Assembly (NCBI GenBank): GCA_050187175.1
Contig: JBFWXS010000023.1
Location: 1-64,000, forward strand
From: Zeimonas sp050187175
GTDB lineage: Bacteria; Pseudomonadota; Gammaproteobacteria; Burkholderiales; Burkholderiaceae_E
Length of the DNA: 64,000 bases
Reading direction: 5' to 3'
The translations under genes and the position numbers were made by a program. This document shows, one piece after another, positions 8,971 to 17,183 of this stretch. Positions within the stretch are counted from its first letter, which is position 1, and each line of letters begins with the position of its first letter. The notes beneath the pieces were generated by a model that saw only the letters and a list, made by a program, of their open reading frames with translations, was not told the DNA's origin and made no database searches.

Positions 8971-9888
8971 TCACTCCGCCACGACGCGCACGCTGAGGCG
9001 CCCGAAGTCGGCGATCTCCGCGTCGATCCGGTCGCCTATGCTCAGGTAGCGGTTCTGTTCGATACCGGTGCCGGCAGGAGTGCCCGTCAGCAGCACGTCG
9101 CCCGGCTCCAGTGTGATGAACTTGCTGATCTCGGCGATCTGCTCCGCCGTCGACCAGATCATGTGTCCGGTACTGGAGTCCTGCTCTATCCTGTCGTTGA
9201 GCCACAGCTTCAGCGACAGTTTCTGCGGATCGCCGACGAACTGCGCCGGCACCACATATGGGCCCAGCGGGCAGCTATCGTCGAAGGCCTTGCCCAGGCA
9301 CAGATCCATCTTCGCGAAGTGGCGCGCGTTGCGCTGCATGTCGCGAGCCGACATGTCCAGGCCCACCGCATAAGCGGCCACGTAATCGAGCGCACGCTCG
9401 ACCGGCACCCGCCGCGTTCGCCGTCCGAAGATCGCGGCCAGCTCGATCTCCCAGTCGAACTGCTTCGACTCCGACGGGTAGCGGATGTCGCCGGGACCGA
9501 CCAGCGCCGTGCTCGGCGGCTTCATGAAGAAGGCCGGATAGTTATCAGACTTGTTGAAATCGGTCCTGCCGACGGCGCGCAGATGGTCGTAGTAGTTGGT
9601 GCCCGTCAGCATCACCTTGTTCGGATACTGCAGCGGCGTGAGGAAGCGCAGCGATGCGCCGCCGTCGTCGACCGCCTTCGCGAGACGGTCGACGCGCTGC
9701 GCGATCGACGCCAGCGCGTCGAAGCTGCGGTCCCAGTCGGCGAACAGATCGATCAGGCCGCGCGGCGTTTTCTGCAGCAACTGCGCATCGGCGACGTCCT
9801 TCAGCAGCCAGTGCCGGCCGCCGACCTGGATGACCGGCATCGCCACGCCTTCATGCGCAATCGTGGCAAGAGAAAAAGCTGCCGCCAT
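8971..9888 (-). CDS. Fumarylacetoacetate-hydrolase-family protein
   Basis: A 305-residue cytosolic FAH-fold enzyme (C-C or C-O bond hydrolase, hydratase or decarboxylase of acylpyruvate-like compounds). The core begins with KVMLTGTNYYDHL; metal ligands are in QFDWEIELAAIFG (E-x-E) and the downstream Asp of AVGLDMSARDMQ. The C-terminal block GDVLLTGTPAGTG is typical. The frame is open upstream to 9984, but ATG at 9888 is chosen because the longer version would begin in the palindromic operator. It is the first gene of the seven-gene leftward operon. Confidence 0.9.
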   Translation of the reverse strand: MAAAFSLATIAHEGVAMPVIQVGGRHWLLKDVADAQLLQKTPRGLIDLFADWDRSFDALASIAQRVDRLAKAVDDGGASLRFLTPLQYPNKVMLTGTNYYDHLRAVGRTDFNKSDNYPAFFMKPPSTALVGPGDIRYPSESKQFDWEIELAAIFGRRTRRVPVERALDYVAAYAVGLDMSARDMQRNARHFAKMDLCLGKAFDDSCPLGPYVVPAQFVGDPQKLSLKLWLNDRIEQDSSTGHMIWSTAEQIAEISKFITLEPGDVLLTGTPAGTGIEQNRYLSIGDRIDAEIADFGRLSVRVVAE

Positions 9889-9953
9889 CGTCGTCCGCCC
9901 CCATGATTTGTCGCTTTCCGCATCCGCCCGCCGATCGCTGCGGCTCAGGCGAA

Positions 9954-9969
9954 ATGCACACGTGTGCAT
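9954..9969. promoter_or_regulatory. 16-bp palindromic operator, copy 2
   Basis: The sequence ATGCACACGTGTGCAT is identical to the copy at 1244-1259 and lies 65 bp upstream of the FAH-family gene that heads the leftward operon. A weaker relative lies on the other side at 10076-10085. The intergenic stretch 9889-10226 otherwise shows no gene. Confidence 0.75.
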
Positions 9970-10075
9970 CAATATATGCGACAAAATCAGTGTTGCAAGC
10001 GTGGGAATCCAACGCCCGCGGGCCGCCCCTATAGCCTCGACGCTGCAGCGGGGGTCGACGGCAGTTACGCGCAGC

Positions 10076-10085
10076 GCACACGTGT
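10076..10085. promoter_or_regulatory. Degenerate third operator-like site
   Basis: GCACACGTGT shares the ACACGTGT core with the two 16-bp operators but loses symmetry in its right arm (TCAC instead of GCAT). It lies upstream of the rightward VOC gene and about 110 bp from copy 2, so it could be a weak second site. Confidence 0.35.
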
Positions 10086-10226
10086 CACTCCGGCGGACAA
10101 GCTCGGCACCCCCTCACCCCATAGTGGCGATAGGGCGGCGATGCGCCGGAACCCGACTGGGCTACAGAGCTACAGAGTTAGCATTCCGCTGGTCACGAGG
10201 CAGCCGCCCGACCGAAGGAGATGGAC

Positions 10227-10649
10227 ATGCAGCAACAGGTCTCTGTCATCACGCTCGGCATCGCCGACATCGCCCGCTCGCGCCGCTTCTACGTCGATGG
10301 CTTCGGCTGGTCGCCGGTATTCGAGAGCCCGGAGATCGTCTTCTACCAGATGAACGGTTTCGTTCTGGGCACGTATCTGCTGCCATCGCTGGAGCAGGAC
10401 ATGTCGCGCGCCGGCCTGCGCACGCCCGGCGCGTTCTCGCTTGCGCACAACGTGTCAGACCGGGGCGCAGTCGAGCCCCTCATGGCGGCACTGACCAGAG
10501 CCGGCGGCCGGATCATCCGGCCGGCGGACGCTCCTGCTCATGGCGGATTCCGGGGGTATGTGGCCGATCCCGACGACCATGCTTGGGAGATTGCGTGGAA
10601 TCCGGCCTGGCCGATCGATGCGGAGGGGCGTGTCACTTTCGGGTTGTGA
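10227..10649 (+). CDS. VOC (glyoxalase/bleomycin-resistance) family protein
   Basis: A 140-residue single-chain VOC protein with two beta-alpha-beta-beta-beta units. The first opens with VITLGIADIARSRRFYVDGFGW and the second closes with GYVADPDDHAWEIAWNP, the usual metal-Glu region. AAGGAG at 10215-10220 directly abuts an upstream in-frame ATG (10221), so the ATG at 10227, with a 6-bp spacer, is preferred. It is a standalone gene and its substrate cannot be predicted. Confidence 0.85.
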   Translation: MQQQVSVITLGIADIARSRRFYVDGFGWSPVFESPEIVFYQMNGFVLGTYLLPSLEQDMSRAGLRTPGAFSLAHNVSDRGAVEPLMAALTRAGGRIIRPADAPAHGGFRGYVADPDDHAWEIAWNPAWPIDAEGRVTFGL

Positions 10650-10828
10650 CGGCGTCTCAGGTCGCGCGCTGCGGATCAGGTCGAGCGGAGTGCCTTGCAA
10701 TAGAACCGACGGCCTGACGCGCGCGATTCATCAGCTTGATGAACTGCAGGCGTCAAAGGTAGACGCCGCGAGCGCCAGAGGAACTTGAATCCAAAGAAGC
10801 AATGAAGCAAGATTTCTTGACCAAGGAC

Positions 10829-11053
10829 ATGGCTATGCTCGCCAGGCTCACGTCAAAGAACCGACTTACGCTCCCCAGGGCGGCCACCGCCAGCGTGGAT
10901 GCCACCGACTATTTCGATGTGACGGTCGAAGACGGCCGTATCATCCTCACGCCGATACGAGTCCAGGCAGCCCAGGCCGTTCGTGCCAAGCTGGAGCGAT
11001 TCGGAATCACCGAGCAAGATGTGGAGGACGCTGTCGCCTGGGGCCGCCAGTGA
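10829..11053 (+). CDS. AbrB/MazE-type antitoxin-like DNA-binding protein
   Basis: A 74-residue protein with a swapped-hairpin AbrB N-terminus (LARLTSKNRLTLPRA, where family members read KGQVTIPK) and a basic, helical C-terminus. In toxin-antitoxin pairs such proteins autorepress and neutralise a PIN ribonuclease. AAGGA at 10823-10827 supports ATG 10829 or 10835. The stop overlaps a GTG that opens a PIN-toxin fragment, so this antitoxin has apparently lost its toxin. Confidence 0.7.
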   Translation: MAMLARLTSKNRLTLPRAATASVDATDYFDVTVEDGRIILTPIRVQAAQAVRAKLERFGITEQDVEDAVAWGRQ

Positions 11054-11115
11054 TACACCGAGTCATTCTCGATACGAACACCGCACTGTCCGCGTTGCTG
11101 CTCAAGGCTGACATC
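11050..11115 (+). pseudogene. PIN-domain toxin, 5' remnant
   Basis: From GTG at 11050 (overlapping the antitoxin stop) the first codons read IHRVILDTNTALSALLL, the characteristic first beta-strand of PIN toxins with its metal-binding Asp. After about codon 22 similarity ends; the frame stays open to 11310 but that part is antisense to the Bug gene and unlike any PIN domain. The other acidic residues needed for nuclease activity are missing, so this is read as a truncated toxin gene. Confidence 0.65.
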
Positions 11116-11133
11116 TCGTCTGAGTACGAGATG
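11112..11133. terminator. Hairpin downstream of antitoxin/PIN remnant
   Basis: CATCTCGT and ACGAGATG form a perfect 8-bp stem with a 6-base loop. It is placed between the rightward antitoxin unit and the leftward Bug gene ending at 11173, as expected for a shared terminator. No T-run follows. Confidence 0.4.
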
Positions 11134-11172
11134 CACGGCGATCCTTCCCTCCGGCTTCAGCCGCTAGTCTGC

Positions 11173-12162
11173 TCAACGCAAGATCCCCAAGACCCGCGCA
11201 ATCCTCCCCGAGTCCGCCACTTCTGCTTTCATATCCGCGACGAACTGTTCATTGGTCGTCACGACGGGCTCCGCGCCCATCGCCGCAAAGCGTTCCGCCA
11301 CCTTGGGTGACTGAGTCGCCTTGACGATCATGTCGCTCAGTCGCGCACGGATGTCGGGAGGAACGTTCGCACTGGTGACGAAGCCGTACCACAGCGGCGC
11401 CGCCGAGAACTTCAGAACTTCGCCGATGTGAGGCACTTCCGGCAGCAGCGCGGAACGCTTGCCGTAGAACAGGCCCAGCGGCTGAACAGCGCCCGACTTG
11501 GCGTGCTGCAGAATCATTGGCATGGGCGCCACGTTCAGATCGACCTGTCCGCCGATCACGTCCAGCATCGCCTTGGAGGTATCCTTGTAGGGTACCTCCA
11601 CAATATCGACGCTGGCCGCCTGTTTGAACAGCTCCTTCAGGATCTGGCTGGAAGTGCCGGGCCCGGAGGAGGCGTAGCTCAGCTTTCCGGGGTGCGCTTT
11701 CGCGTAGGCAATAAGCTGGTCTATCGTATCGAATCGGATCTTCGGCCCGGCCGACAGCACCATGGGAACCATCGCAAACTTGGCAATCGGCGCGAAGTCC
11801 ACCAAGGGGTCGTACGGTGGCTTACGAGTGATGCCGGCCAGGATGGTAAAGGGGTTGGCCACCATCATCAGGTGATAGCCGTCGGCTGGCGCCTGGGCTG
11901 CCGCCGACGTGCCCACGATCCCGCCGCCGCCGACCCGATTGTCGATCACCACAGGCTGGCCCGCGATTTCGCTGAGCTCCTGGCCGACCACGCGTGCGAA
12001 GACATCGGAGCCCGAGCCGGCCGCGAAGGGGACGATGATCCGCAAAGGCCGCGACGGGAACGCCGCGGTCTGCCCGAAAACAGGGAAGGCGGCGATGCTG
12101 CTCGCGGCCATGCCGCTCGCGAGTGCGAGCCAGCGCCGGCGCGGAAGGAACGGAGTAGCCAT
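11173..12162 (-). CDS. Bug/TctC-family periplasmic tripartite-tricarboxylate receptor
   Basis: A 329-residue extracytoplasmic solute receptor. The signal peptide has a basic start (PRRRW) and ends near FGQTAAFP. Family landmarks are the opening FPSRPLRIIVPFAAGSGSD, the VVIDNRVGGGG loop and VEVPYKDTSKAMLDVIGG. Partner membrane subunits TctA/TctB are not in the window, as is usual for the expanded Bug families of Bordetella-like bacteria. ATG 12162 follows GGGAG. It lies 50 bp after the D-aminoacylase gene, implying that it binds that enzyme's substrate or product. Confidence 0.92.
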   Translation of the reverse strand: MATPFLPRRRWLALASGMAASSIAAFPVFGQTAAFPSRPLRIIVPFAAGSGSDVFARVVGQELSEIAGQPVVIDNRVGGGGIVGTSAAAQAPADGYHLMMVANPFTILAGITRKPPYDPLVDFAPIAKFAMVPMVLSAGPKIRFDTIDQLIAYAKAHPGKLSYASSGPGTSSQILKELFKQAASVDIVEVPYKDTSKAMLDVIGGQVDLNVAPMPMILQHAKSGAVQPLGLFYGKRSALLPEVPHIGEVLKFSAAPLWYGFVTSANVPPDIRARLSDMIVKATQSPKVAERFAAMGAEPVVTTNEQFVADMKAEVADSGRIARVLGILR

Positions 12163-12212
12163 GTCTGTCTCCCTTGATGAAATATCGATATCGATCATTC
12201 GCGATAGGCCGA

Positions 12213-13901
12213 TCAGCCGGCGAAATCGCGCAGAACCTGTCCTGGCTTCTTATCCGCGCCTAGCAGGCCGTCGGCATCGGCAACTCGACAGCCATTGATC
12301 CAGACGCCGTGAACGCCGCGCGCGCTCGTGCGCAGCCGGGTGGCGCCGGACGGAAAATCATGCAGCCGGGCCCGCTCGCCGATGCCGACAGCATCGGGAT
12401 CGACCCACAGCAGATCGGCGGCCTTGCCGGGCGCCAGGATCCCGCGATCGCGCAGGCCCAGCAGATTGGCGGGCTGACTAGTGAGGCGCCGCACCGCTTC
12501 CGGCAGTGAGATCACCTGAAGGTCTCTCACCCAGTGCCCAAGCAGATGCAGTCCGAAGCCTGCCTCGCAGATGAACGTCACGTGGGCGCCCGCGTCGCTC
12601 AAGGTGACATGCGAGTCCGGATCCGACAGGATACGCGCCACGGCACGTTCGTCGCTGTTGAGGACCTCGATGACGAAGCGCGTCTTCAGATCCTCCGCCA
12701 GCGCCAGATCCAGGAAAAAGTCGAGCGGATCCTGCCCCTGCTCAGCCGCCAGCTCCTGAACGCTTCTGCCCTCGTAGCACCGATTTTCCGCACGGCATGT
12801 TTCGGCGACCATCAACTTCGACCAGTCGCCCTTGAACAGCCTCTGCTCCCCGGAGGCCCGCAACGCGAATCTCAATGGTCCGCGAAAGGCCGCATCGGCC
12901 AGAACCCTGCCGTAAGCCTGTGCGCTCTGCTCCTGAGCCAGCAGCGCGGGGCGCCACGCATCGAAGGCCTCGAAGATGTATGGCGCCTCCAGCGTGAAGT
13001 CCATCACCATCGGCAGGCACGAACACTGGCCGTAAAGCCGGTTTCCCCGGTCACGCGCCTGGCGCATCATGGCCAGGTCGTTGAAGACGCCCATCGGCTG
13101 AGCAGGATTGTGGCGCATGGAAGAAACGAAGACAGGCCGTCCTCCTTCGACGGCCAGCTCCTCGATGTCGGAGATCGAGGTCTTCGAGCCCTTGACGATC
13201 ATCATGACGCCCCGGCCCTGCTCGCCCATCGCCCTGGCCAGCCTCTTCAGCTCTCGCGTATCGGCCAGCCTGGAGGGCATCGCCGCGCCGCCATCTCCCA
13301 CATGCTGTTCGTGAGTCGAGGTGGAGAAGCCGACCGCACCTGCGCGCATCGCATCGGCGATCAGGCGGCTCATTGAGGAGATCTCCTCGTCGGTCGCGGC
13401 GCGCGCGACCGCGGCTTCGCCCATGACGTAGCTGCGCAAGGCCGAGTGTCCGATATAAGCGCAGACATTGGGCCCCACGCCCTGCCGCTGCAGCATATCG
13501 AGATACCCGGAGAAGTCCTCGAACTCCCAACGTATGCCCGCGTCGAGCGCGTCGAATGACATGCCTTCGACCCTGCTGAGATTGAGCATCATCTGCCGCC
13601 TGTCCCCGGGCTTGCAGGGCGCGATGGTGAAACCGCAATTGCCCATCACCACGGTCGTGACGCCGAGCGCCGGCGAGGGGTCACACCAGGGATCCCAGGT
13701 GATCTGCGCGTCGTAGTGCGTGTGCGTGTCGATGATGCCGGGCATCAGCACCTTTCCGCCCGCGTCGATCCTGCTTTCCGCAGGGCCGAGATCGGTGCCG
13801 ATGGCGCTGATCCTACCCCGGGCTACGGCGAGGTCACCCTTGACCGGTTCCCTGCCCGTGCCGTCCACGATGATGGCGTTCGAGATCACGAGGTCGTGCA
13901 T
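12213..13901 (-). CDS. N-acyl-D-amino-acid deacylase-like amidohydrolase
   Basis: A 562-residue amidohydrolase-superfamily enzyme of the D-aminoacylase type. The N-terminal metal motif is GIIDTHTHYDAQITWDP, followed by the family-specific MGNCGFTIAPC; the late metal Asp is in LSDAGAH, and the C-terminal beta-sandwich ends with the WINGCRVAD-type stretch. It is expected to hydrolyse an N-acyl D-amino acid or related amide in the cytosol. ATG 13901 has GGAG 7 bp upstream. It forms an operon with the downstream Bug receptor and is divergent from the enoyl-CoA hydratase unit. Confidence 0.88.
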   Translation of the reverse strand: MHDLVISNAIIVDGTGREPVKGDLAVARGRISAIGTDLGPAESRIDAGGKVLMPGIIDTHTHYDAQITWDPWCDPSPALGVTTVVMGNCGFTIAPCKPGDRRQMMLNLSRVEGMSFDALDAGIRWEFEDFSGYLDMLQRQGVGPNVCAYIGHSALRSYVMGEAAVARAATDEEISSMSRLIADAMRAGAVGFSTSTHEQHVGDGGAAMPSRLADTRELKRLARAMGEQGRGVMMIVKGSKTSISDIEELAVEGGRPVFVSSMRHNPAQPMGVFNDLAMMRQARDRGNRLYGQCSCLPMVMDFTLEAPYIFEAFDAWRPALLAQEQSAQAYGRVLADAAFRGPLRFALRASGEQRLFKGDWSKLMVAETCRAENRCYEGRSVQELAAEQGQDPLDFFLDLALAEDLKTRFVIEVLNSDERAVARILSDPDSHVTLSDAGAHVTFICEAGFGLHLLGHWVRDLQVISLPEAVRRLTSQPANLLGLRDRGILAPGKAADLLWVDPDAVGIGERARLHDFPSGATRLRTSARGVHGVWINGCRVADADGLLGADKKPGQVLRDFAG

Positions 13902-13971
13902 AGATGCTCCAAGGGAGGCGTGCTCCACAGGATGCGAAGCCTCCATTCTTGCGCTTCCGCCGTGGCATGAC

Positions 13972-14016
13972 TGCCCCCTGCGGAGGGGGCATTCGCCCGT
14001 GCCCCCTTCCAGGGGG
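13972..14016. repeat. Two GC-rich palindromic hairpins (REP-like)
   Basis: TGCCCCCT-GCGG-AGGGGGCA (13972-13991) is an 8-bp stem with a 4-base loop, followed by CCCCCT-TCC-AGGGGG (14002-14016). A third copy occurs at 18125-18142. All lie in intergenic DNA upstream of divergent operons, which suggests a dispersed palindromic repeat family rather than terminators. Confidence 0.6.
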
Positions 14017-14070
14017 AATGGCAAACCGGTGACCCGACGGCAAGATCGACGCTTCGGAAAAGGATTCCAC

Positions 14071-14862
14071 GTGGACGATACCGCTCATCTGCTCGTGAGG
14101 CGCGAAGGCCGCATCGCCCGCCTCGTGGTGAGCAACCCCAGCCGCCGCAATGCCGCCACGCTGGCGATATGGCAAGCCTTCCCTCCTGCCATCCGCGCCC
14201 TGTCGGCGGACACCGGGATCCGGGCTGTCGTCATCGAGGGCGCGGGAACCCGCGATTTCATGTCCGGCGCGGATATCTCGGAATTTCATGCGAACCATGC
14301 CCGCGCCGATGCGATCCTGGCACTCGAACGAGCGGCGATCGATGCGTGGGATGCAGTCTGGAACTGTCCCAAGCCAACAGTCGCGGCAATCCACGGCTAT
14401 TGTCTGGGCGGGGGCCTGGCGCTGGCCGTCTGCTGCGACATTCGGCTGGCGGCTGAGGATGCGATGTTCGGCATCCCGGCGGTGAAGCTGGGAGCAGGAT
14501 ATCGCGCTGACAGCATGAAGCGACTGCGCCGGCTGGTCGGCCCCGCCTATGCTAAGGAGATGCTGCTGACGGGAAGGCAGTTCCGGGCGGGCCAGGCTTG
14601 GCGAATGGGGCTGCTCAACAGCGTCGTAGAGAAGTCCAGGCTCTTCGAGGTGACAGCGGAGACAGTCGGCATCATCGCCGGGGGCGCGCCGCTGACAGTC
14701 GCCGCCGTCAAACTGATCGATCGCGGACTGGACGGACATCCGGAAGAACAGGATGCATCCACCTGGGAAAAGGCGGTGCAGGCCTGCTTCGCAAGCGGGG
14801 ACTTCATCGAAGGCTGCGCCGCCTTCGCCGAAAGGCGCGCACCCGTCTTCAGCGGCCGATAG
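14071..14862 (+). CDS. Enoyl-CoA hydratase/isomerase family protein
   Basis: A 263-residue crotonase-fold enzyme. The first oxyanion-hole block is RDFMSGADISEFH near residue 75 and the second is AAIHGYCLGGGLALAVCCDIRLA near residue 110, followed by FGIPAVKLGAGY. It acts on an acyl-CoA, probably made by the CoA-transferase encoded next. GTG at 14071 is chosen because AAGGA at 14060-14064 precedes it; the longer open frame upstream runs into the D-aminoacylase gene on the other strand. Confidence 0.9.
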   Translation: MDDTAHLLVRREGRIARLVVSNPSRRNAATLAIWQAFPPAIRALSADTGIRAVVIEGAGTRDFMSGADISEFHANHARADAILALERAAIDAWDAVWNCPKPTVAAIHGYCLGGGLALAVCCDIRLAAEDAMFGIPAVKLGAGYRADSMKRLRRLVGPAYAKEMLLTGRQFRAGQAWRMGLLNSVVEKSRLFEVTAETVGIIAGGAPLTVAAVKLIDRGLDGHPEEQDASTWEKAVQACFASGDFIEGCAAFAERRAPVFSGR

Positions 14863-14910
14863 GCAGCCCGTCGAGGACGGCCCCATACGTGACCTGGATT
14901 GGAGAAGAAC

Positions 14911-16071
14911 ATGCAGTGTTGTCTGAACGGCGTTCGAGTTCTGGAACTGGCAAGGCATCAGGCGGGGCCGCGCGCCGGCATGATCCTGTCCGACCTCGGT
15001 GCCGAAGTAATCAAGGTCGAGAAGCCGGGCGGCGAGGAAACGAGGCGGTCGGGTCCTTTCGTCGGCGGACAGAGCGTCTATTTCAGCACCTACAACCGCG
15101 GTAAGAAGAGCCTCTGCCTGAACCTGCGCAGGGAAGAAGGCAAGGCTGTGTTCTTCGATCTTCTGAAGTCGACGGACATCGTCATAGAGAACTTCAAGCC
15201 AGGCACTCTGGAATCGATGGGCCTCGGCTACGAGGAGCTGGTGAAAACCCGACCGGACATCATCCTGGCGCGGGTGTCCGGCTTTGGACAGAGAGGTCCG
15301 TACAGCGGGCGCCCAGGCTTCGATCCGATCGGTCAAGCTATGAGCGGACTCATGTCCTTGAACGGCTTGGGCGCAAGCGACGGAAAGCCGATCGGCACCG
15401 CCTTCTCGGTGGTCGATCGCATGACTGCCCTGCACGTGGCCATAGGCATGCTGGCGGCCCTCCGCCATCGCGATGAAACCGGCACTGGCCAGGTCATCGA
15501 CGTCTGCCTGATGGATATCGCGCTCACCATGACCGAGATTCCGACCGCCTACTTCCTGGCCACCGGCGAGCAAGGGGGAGAATCGGGCCGGCCTCCTTAC
15601 GAGGCAAAGGATGGCTGGGTCGTGATCGCAGCCGGCTCGAACGAGCGGCTCGTCAAGCACGTGGCGGAGACCGCAGGTCTCGACCTGCGGACGGCCAACC
15701 TTGATAGGAACGACAACGGCGGAAGCTTCTTCGCATTCCGCATCCCGGAGCTGGCGCAGTGGTGCAGGAAGCATACGGTTGCCGAGATCTGCGAGCACTT
15801 CCTGAAGCTGGGTGTACCAGCTGCACCCGTGCTGACCATTCCGGAGGTGGCGAAAGACGCTCATCTCTGGGAGCGCGAGATGCTGGTCGCGGTGAATGAC
15901 CGCGCGGACGGCGAAATGTACGTCCCTGGCCTGAGCATCAAGTTCTCGCGCACGCCGGGAAAGATCGGCCCCGTTCCCGAGGCAGGGCAGCATTCCGAGG
16001 AGCTTCTCCGGGATCTGCTCGGCTATGACGCGATGAAGATTGCCGCCCTCAAGGCAAGCGCGATCGTGTGA
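14911..16071 (+). CDS. CaiB/BaiF family III CoA-transferase
   Basis: A 386-residue CoA-transferase. The N-terminal Rossmann part reads NGVRVLELARHQAGPRAGMILSDLGAEVIKVE with the EKPGG.E.RR motif, and the catalytic Asp lies in the VIDVCLMDIAL stretch near residue 200. It transfers CoA to a carboxylic acid through a mixed-anhydride mechanism. ATG 14911 has GGAGAAG upstream. The gene is 48 bp after the enoyl-CoA hydratase and is followed by a Bug receptor, forming a compact uptake-plus-activation module. Confidence 0.92.
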   Translation: MQCCLNGVRVLELARHQAGPRAGMILSDLGAEVIKVEKPGGEETRRSGPFVGGQSVYFSTYNRGKKSLCLNLRREEGKAVFFDLLKSTDIVIENFKPGTLESMGLGYEELVKTRPDIILARVSGFGQRGPYSGRPGFDPIGQAMSGLMSLNGLGASDGKPIGTAFSVVDRMTALHVAIGMLAALRHRDETGTGQVIDVCLMDIALTMTEIPTAYFLATGEQGGESGRPPYEAKDGWVVIAAGSNERLVKHVAETAGLDLRTANLDRNDNGGSFFAFRIPELAQWCRKHTVAEICEHFLKLGVPAAPVLTIPEVAKDAHLWEREMLVAVNDRADGEMYVPGLSIKFSRTPGKIGPVPEAGQHSEELLRDLLGYDAMKIAALKASAIV

Positions 16072-16129
16072 GGCGTCGCGCGCTACCTCCAGGGCAGATC
16101 CCCACCCAAAGGCCTCAACAGGAGACATC

Positions 16130-17107
16130 ATGAGGAGATATTTCTTGCGAGCGCTGCTAGGCTGTATCGTCGCGCTCGGCATGCTGGCTGCCGCGTCGGC
16201 GGCGCGAGCGGACGGCTATCCGTCCAAACCCGTCCGCATAGTCGTGATCGTCGCTCCGGGCGGCGCGGCCGACGCAATGGCACGAATCATCGCCGACGGT
16301 CTCACGTCGCGGCTCGGCCAGCCCGTCATCGTCGAGAACAAGCCGGGTGCCGGCGGCAATCTGGCGACCCAGTTCGTTGCGCGCGCTCCAGCCGACGGCC
16401 ATACGCTTCTGCTCACGACCAACAACCATACGATCAATCCATCGCTGTTCGGCAACGCTGGCTACGCGGTCGATGACTTTGCGCCCGTTGCGGAGCTGTT
16501 CGAGGGTCCGTCGGTGATTGCCGTACCGGCCAGTTCACGGTTCAACACGTTGAAGGAACTTCTGGACGAAGCGCGCAAGAGCCCAGGCTCGATCGCCTAC
16601 GCCAGTTCCGGCGTAGGGCTGACCCCACATGTCGCCGCCGAAGTGCTGCAGCGCTCGGCCGGCGTCAGGCTGAACCACGTGGCGTACCGAGGTTCCGGCC
16701 CGTCCGTCACCGATGCCGTCGGCGGACAGATACCCGTAGTGGTCGCGTCGCTACTGGCGGCGCTGCCATTCATTGAAAACGGCAAGCTCAAGGCCCTCGC
16801 CGTCACATCGCCCGAGCGCTGGCCGACCTCGCCGGCCATTCCCACCGTCGCGGAGTTCGGCCTGCCCGGATACGAGCAGATGATCTGGATGGGTTTGTTC
16901 AGTCCAAAGGGAACGCCGGCGGGGATCGTAAGACGGCTCAATACCGAGGTGCGCTCCATCCTGTCGGATGAAGGCATCAAGGCCCGGGTCGCCAAGCTTG
17001 GCGGCATGGTCAGCGACAAGAGCGTCGAGGCGTTCGAATCGAAGATCCGCGACGACCATCAGGCTTCCACCCGACTGGTGAGAGAGGCCAATCTGAAGAT
17101 CGAATGA
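16130..17107 (+). CDS. Bug/TctC-family periplasmic receptor
   Basis: A 325-residue receptor with a signal peptide ending after AASAARADG and the Bug opening YPSKPVRIVVIVAPGGAAD. The loop VIVENKPGAGGNLATQFV and the later LNHVAYRGSGPSVTDAVGGQ match the family. AGGAGA precedes ATG 16130. It probably delivers the acid handled by the two upstream enzymes. It converges on the LuxR-type gene with only 42 bp between. Confidence 0.93.
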   Translation: MRRYFLRALLGCIVALGMLAAASAARADGYPSKPVRIVVIVAPGGAADAMARIIADGLTSRLGQPVIVENKPGAGGNLATQFVARAPADGHTLLLTTNNHTINPSLFGNAGYAVDDFAPVAELFEGPSVIAVPASSRFNTLKELLDEARKSPGSIAYASSGVGLTPHVAAEVLQRSAGVRLNHVAYRGSGPSVTDAVGGQIPVVVASLLAALPFIENGKLKALAVTSPERWPTSPAIPTVAEFGLPGYEQMIWMGLFSPKGTPAGIVRRLNTEVRSILSDEGIKARVAKLGGMVSDKSVEAFESKIRDDHQASTRLVREANLKIE

Positions 17108-17138
17108 ACCGCTGTGGCACGATCGAAAGCCGGCGGAT

Positions 17139-17183
17139 GTCCTGTCGGCTCAGGTCCTGTCGGCCCATGTCCTGCTGTCGCAC
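17139..17183. repeat. 3 x 15-bp tandem repeat spanning the LuxR-type gene stop codon
   Basis: Units begin at 17139, 17154 and 17169 with the shared core GTCCTGTCGGC; the third is diverged. On the minus strand the unit encodes the last residues (ADRT) and the TGA of the regulator, and the copy downstream repeats them. Confidence 0.85.

Noticed and set aside
9889..9984. An upstream extension of the FAH-family protein
   Set aside because: It would translate the palindromic operator (giving MHTCAF) and there is no ribosome-binding site; ATG 9888 gives the normal family length.
11116..11310. Continuation of the PIN-toxin frame to 11310
   Set aside because: After codon 22 the residues do not resemble a PIN domain, and the segment lies opposite the Bug gene's 3' end.
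13834..16182. A 782-codon open frame on the minus strand opposite the enoyl-CoA hydratase and CoA-transferase genes
   Set aside because: The plus strand encodes two clearly recognisable enzymes there. The antisense frame has no domain pattern and is open because of third-position GC bias.
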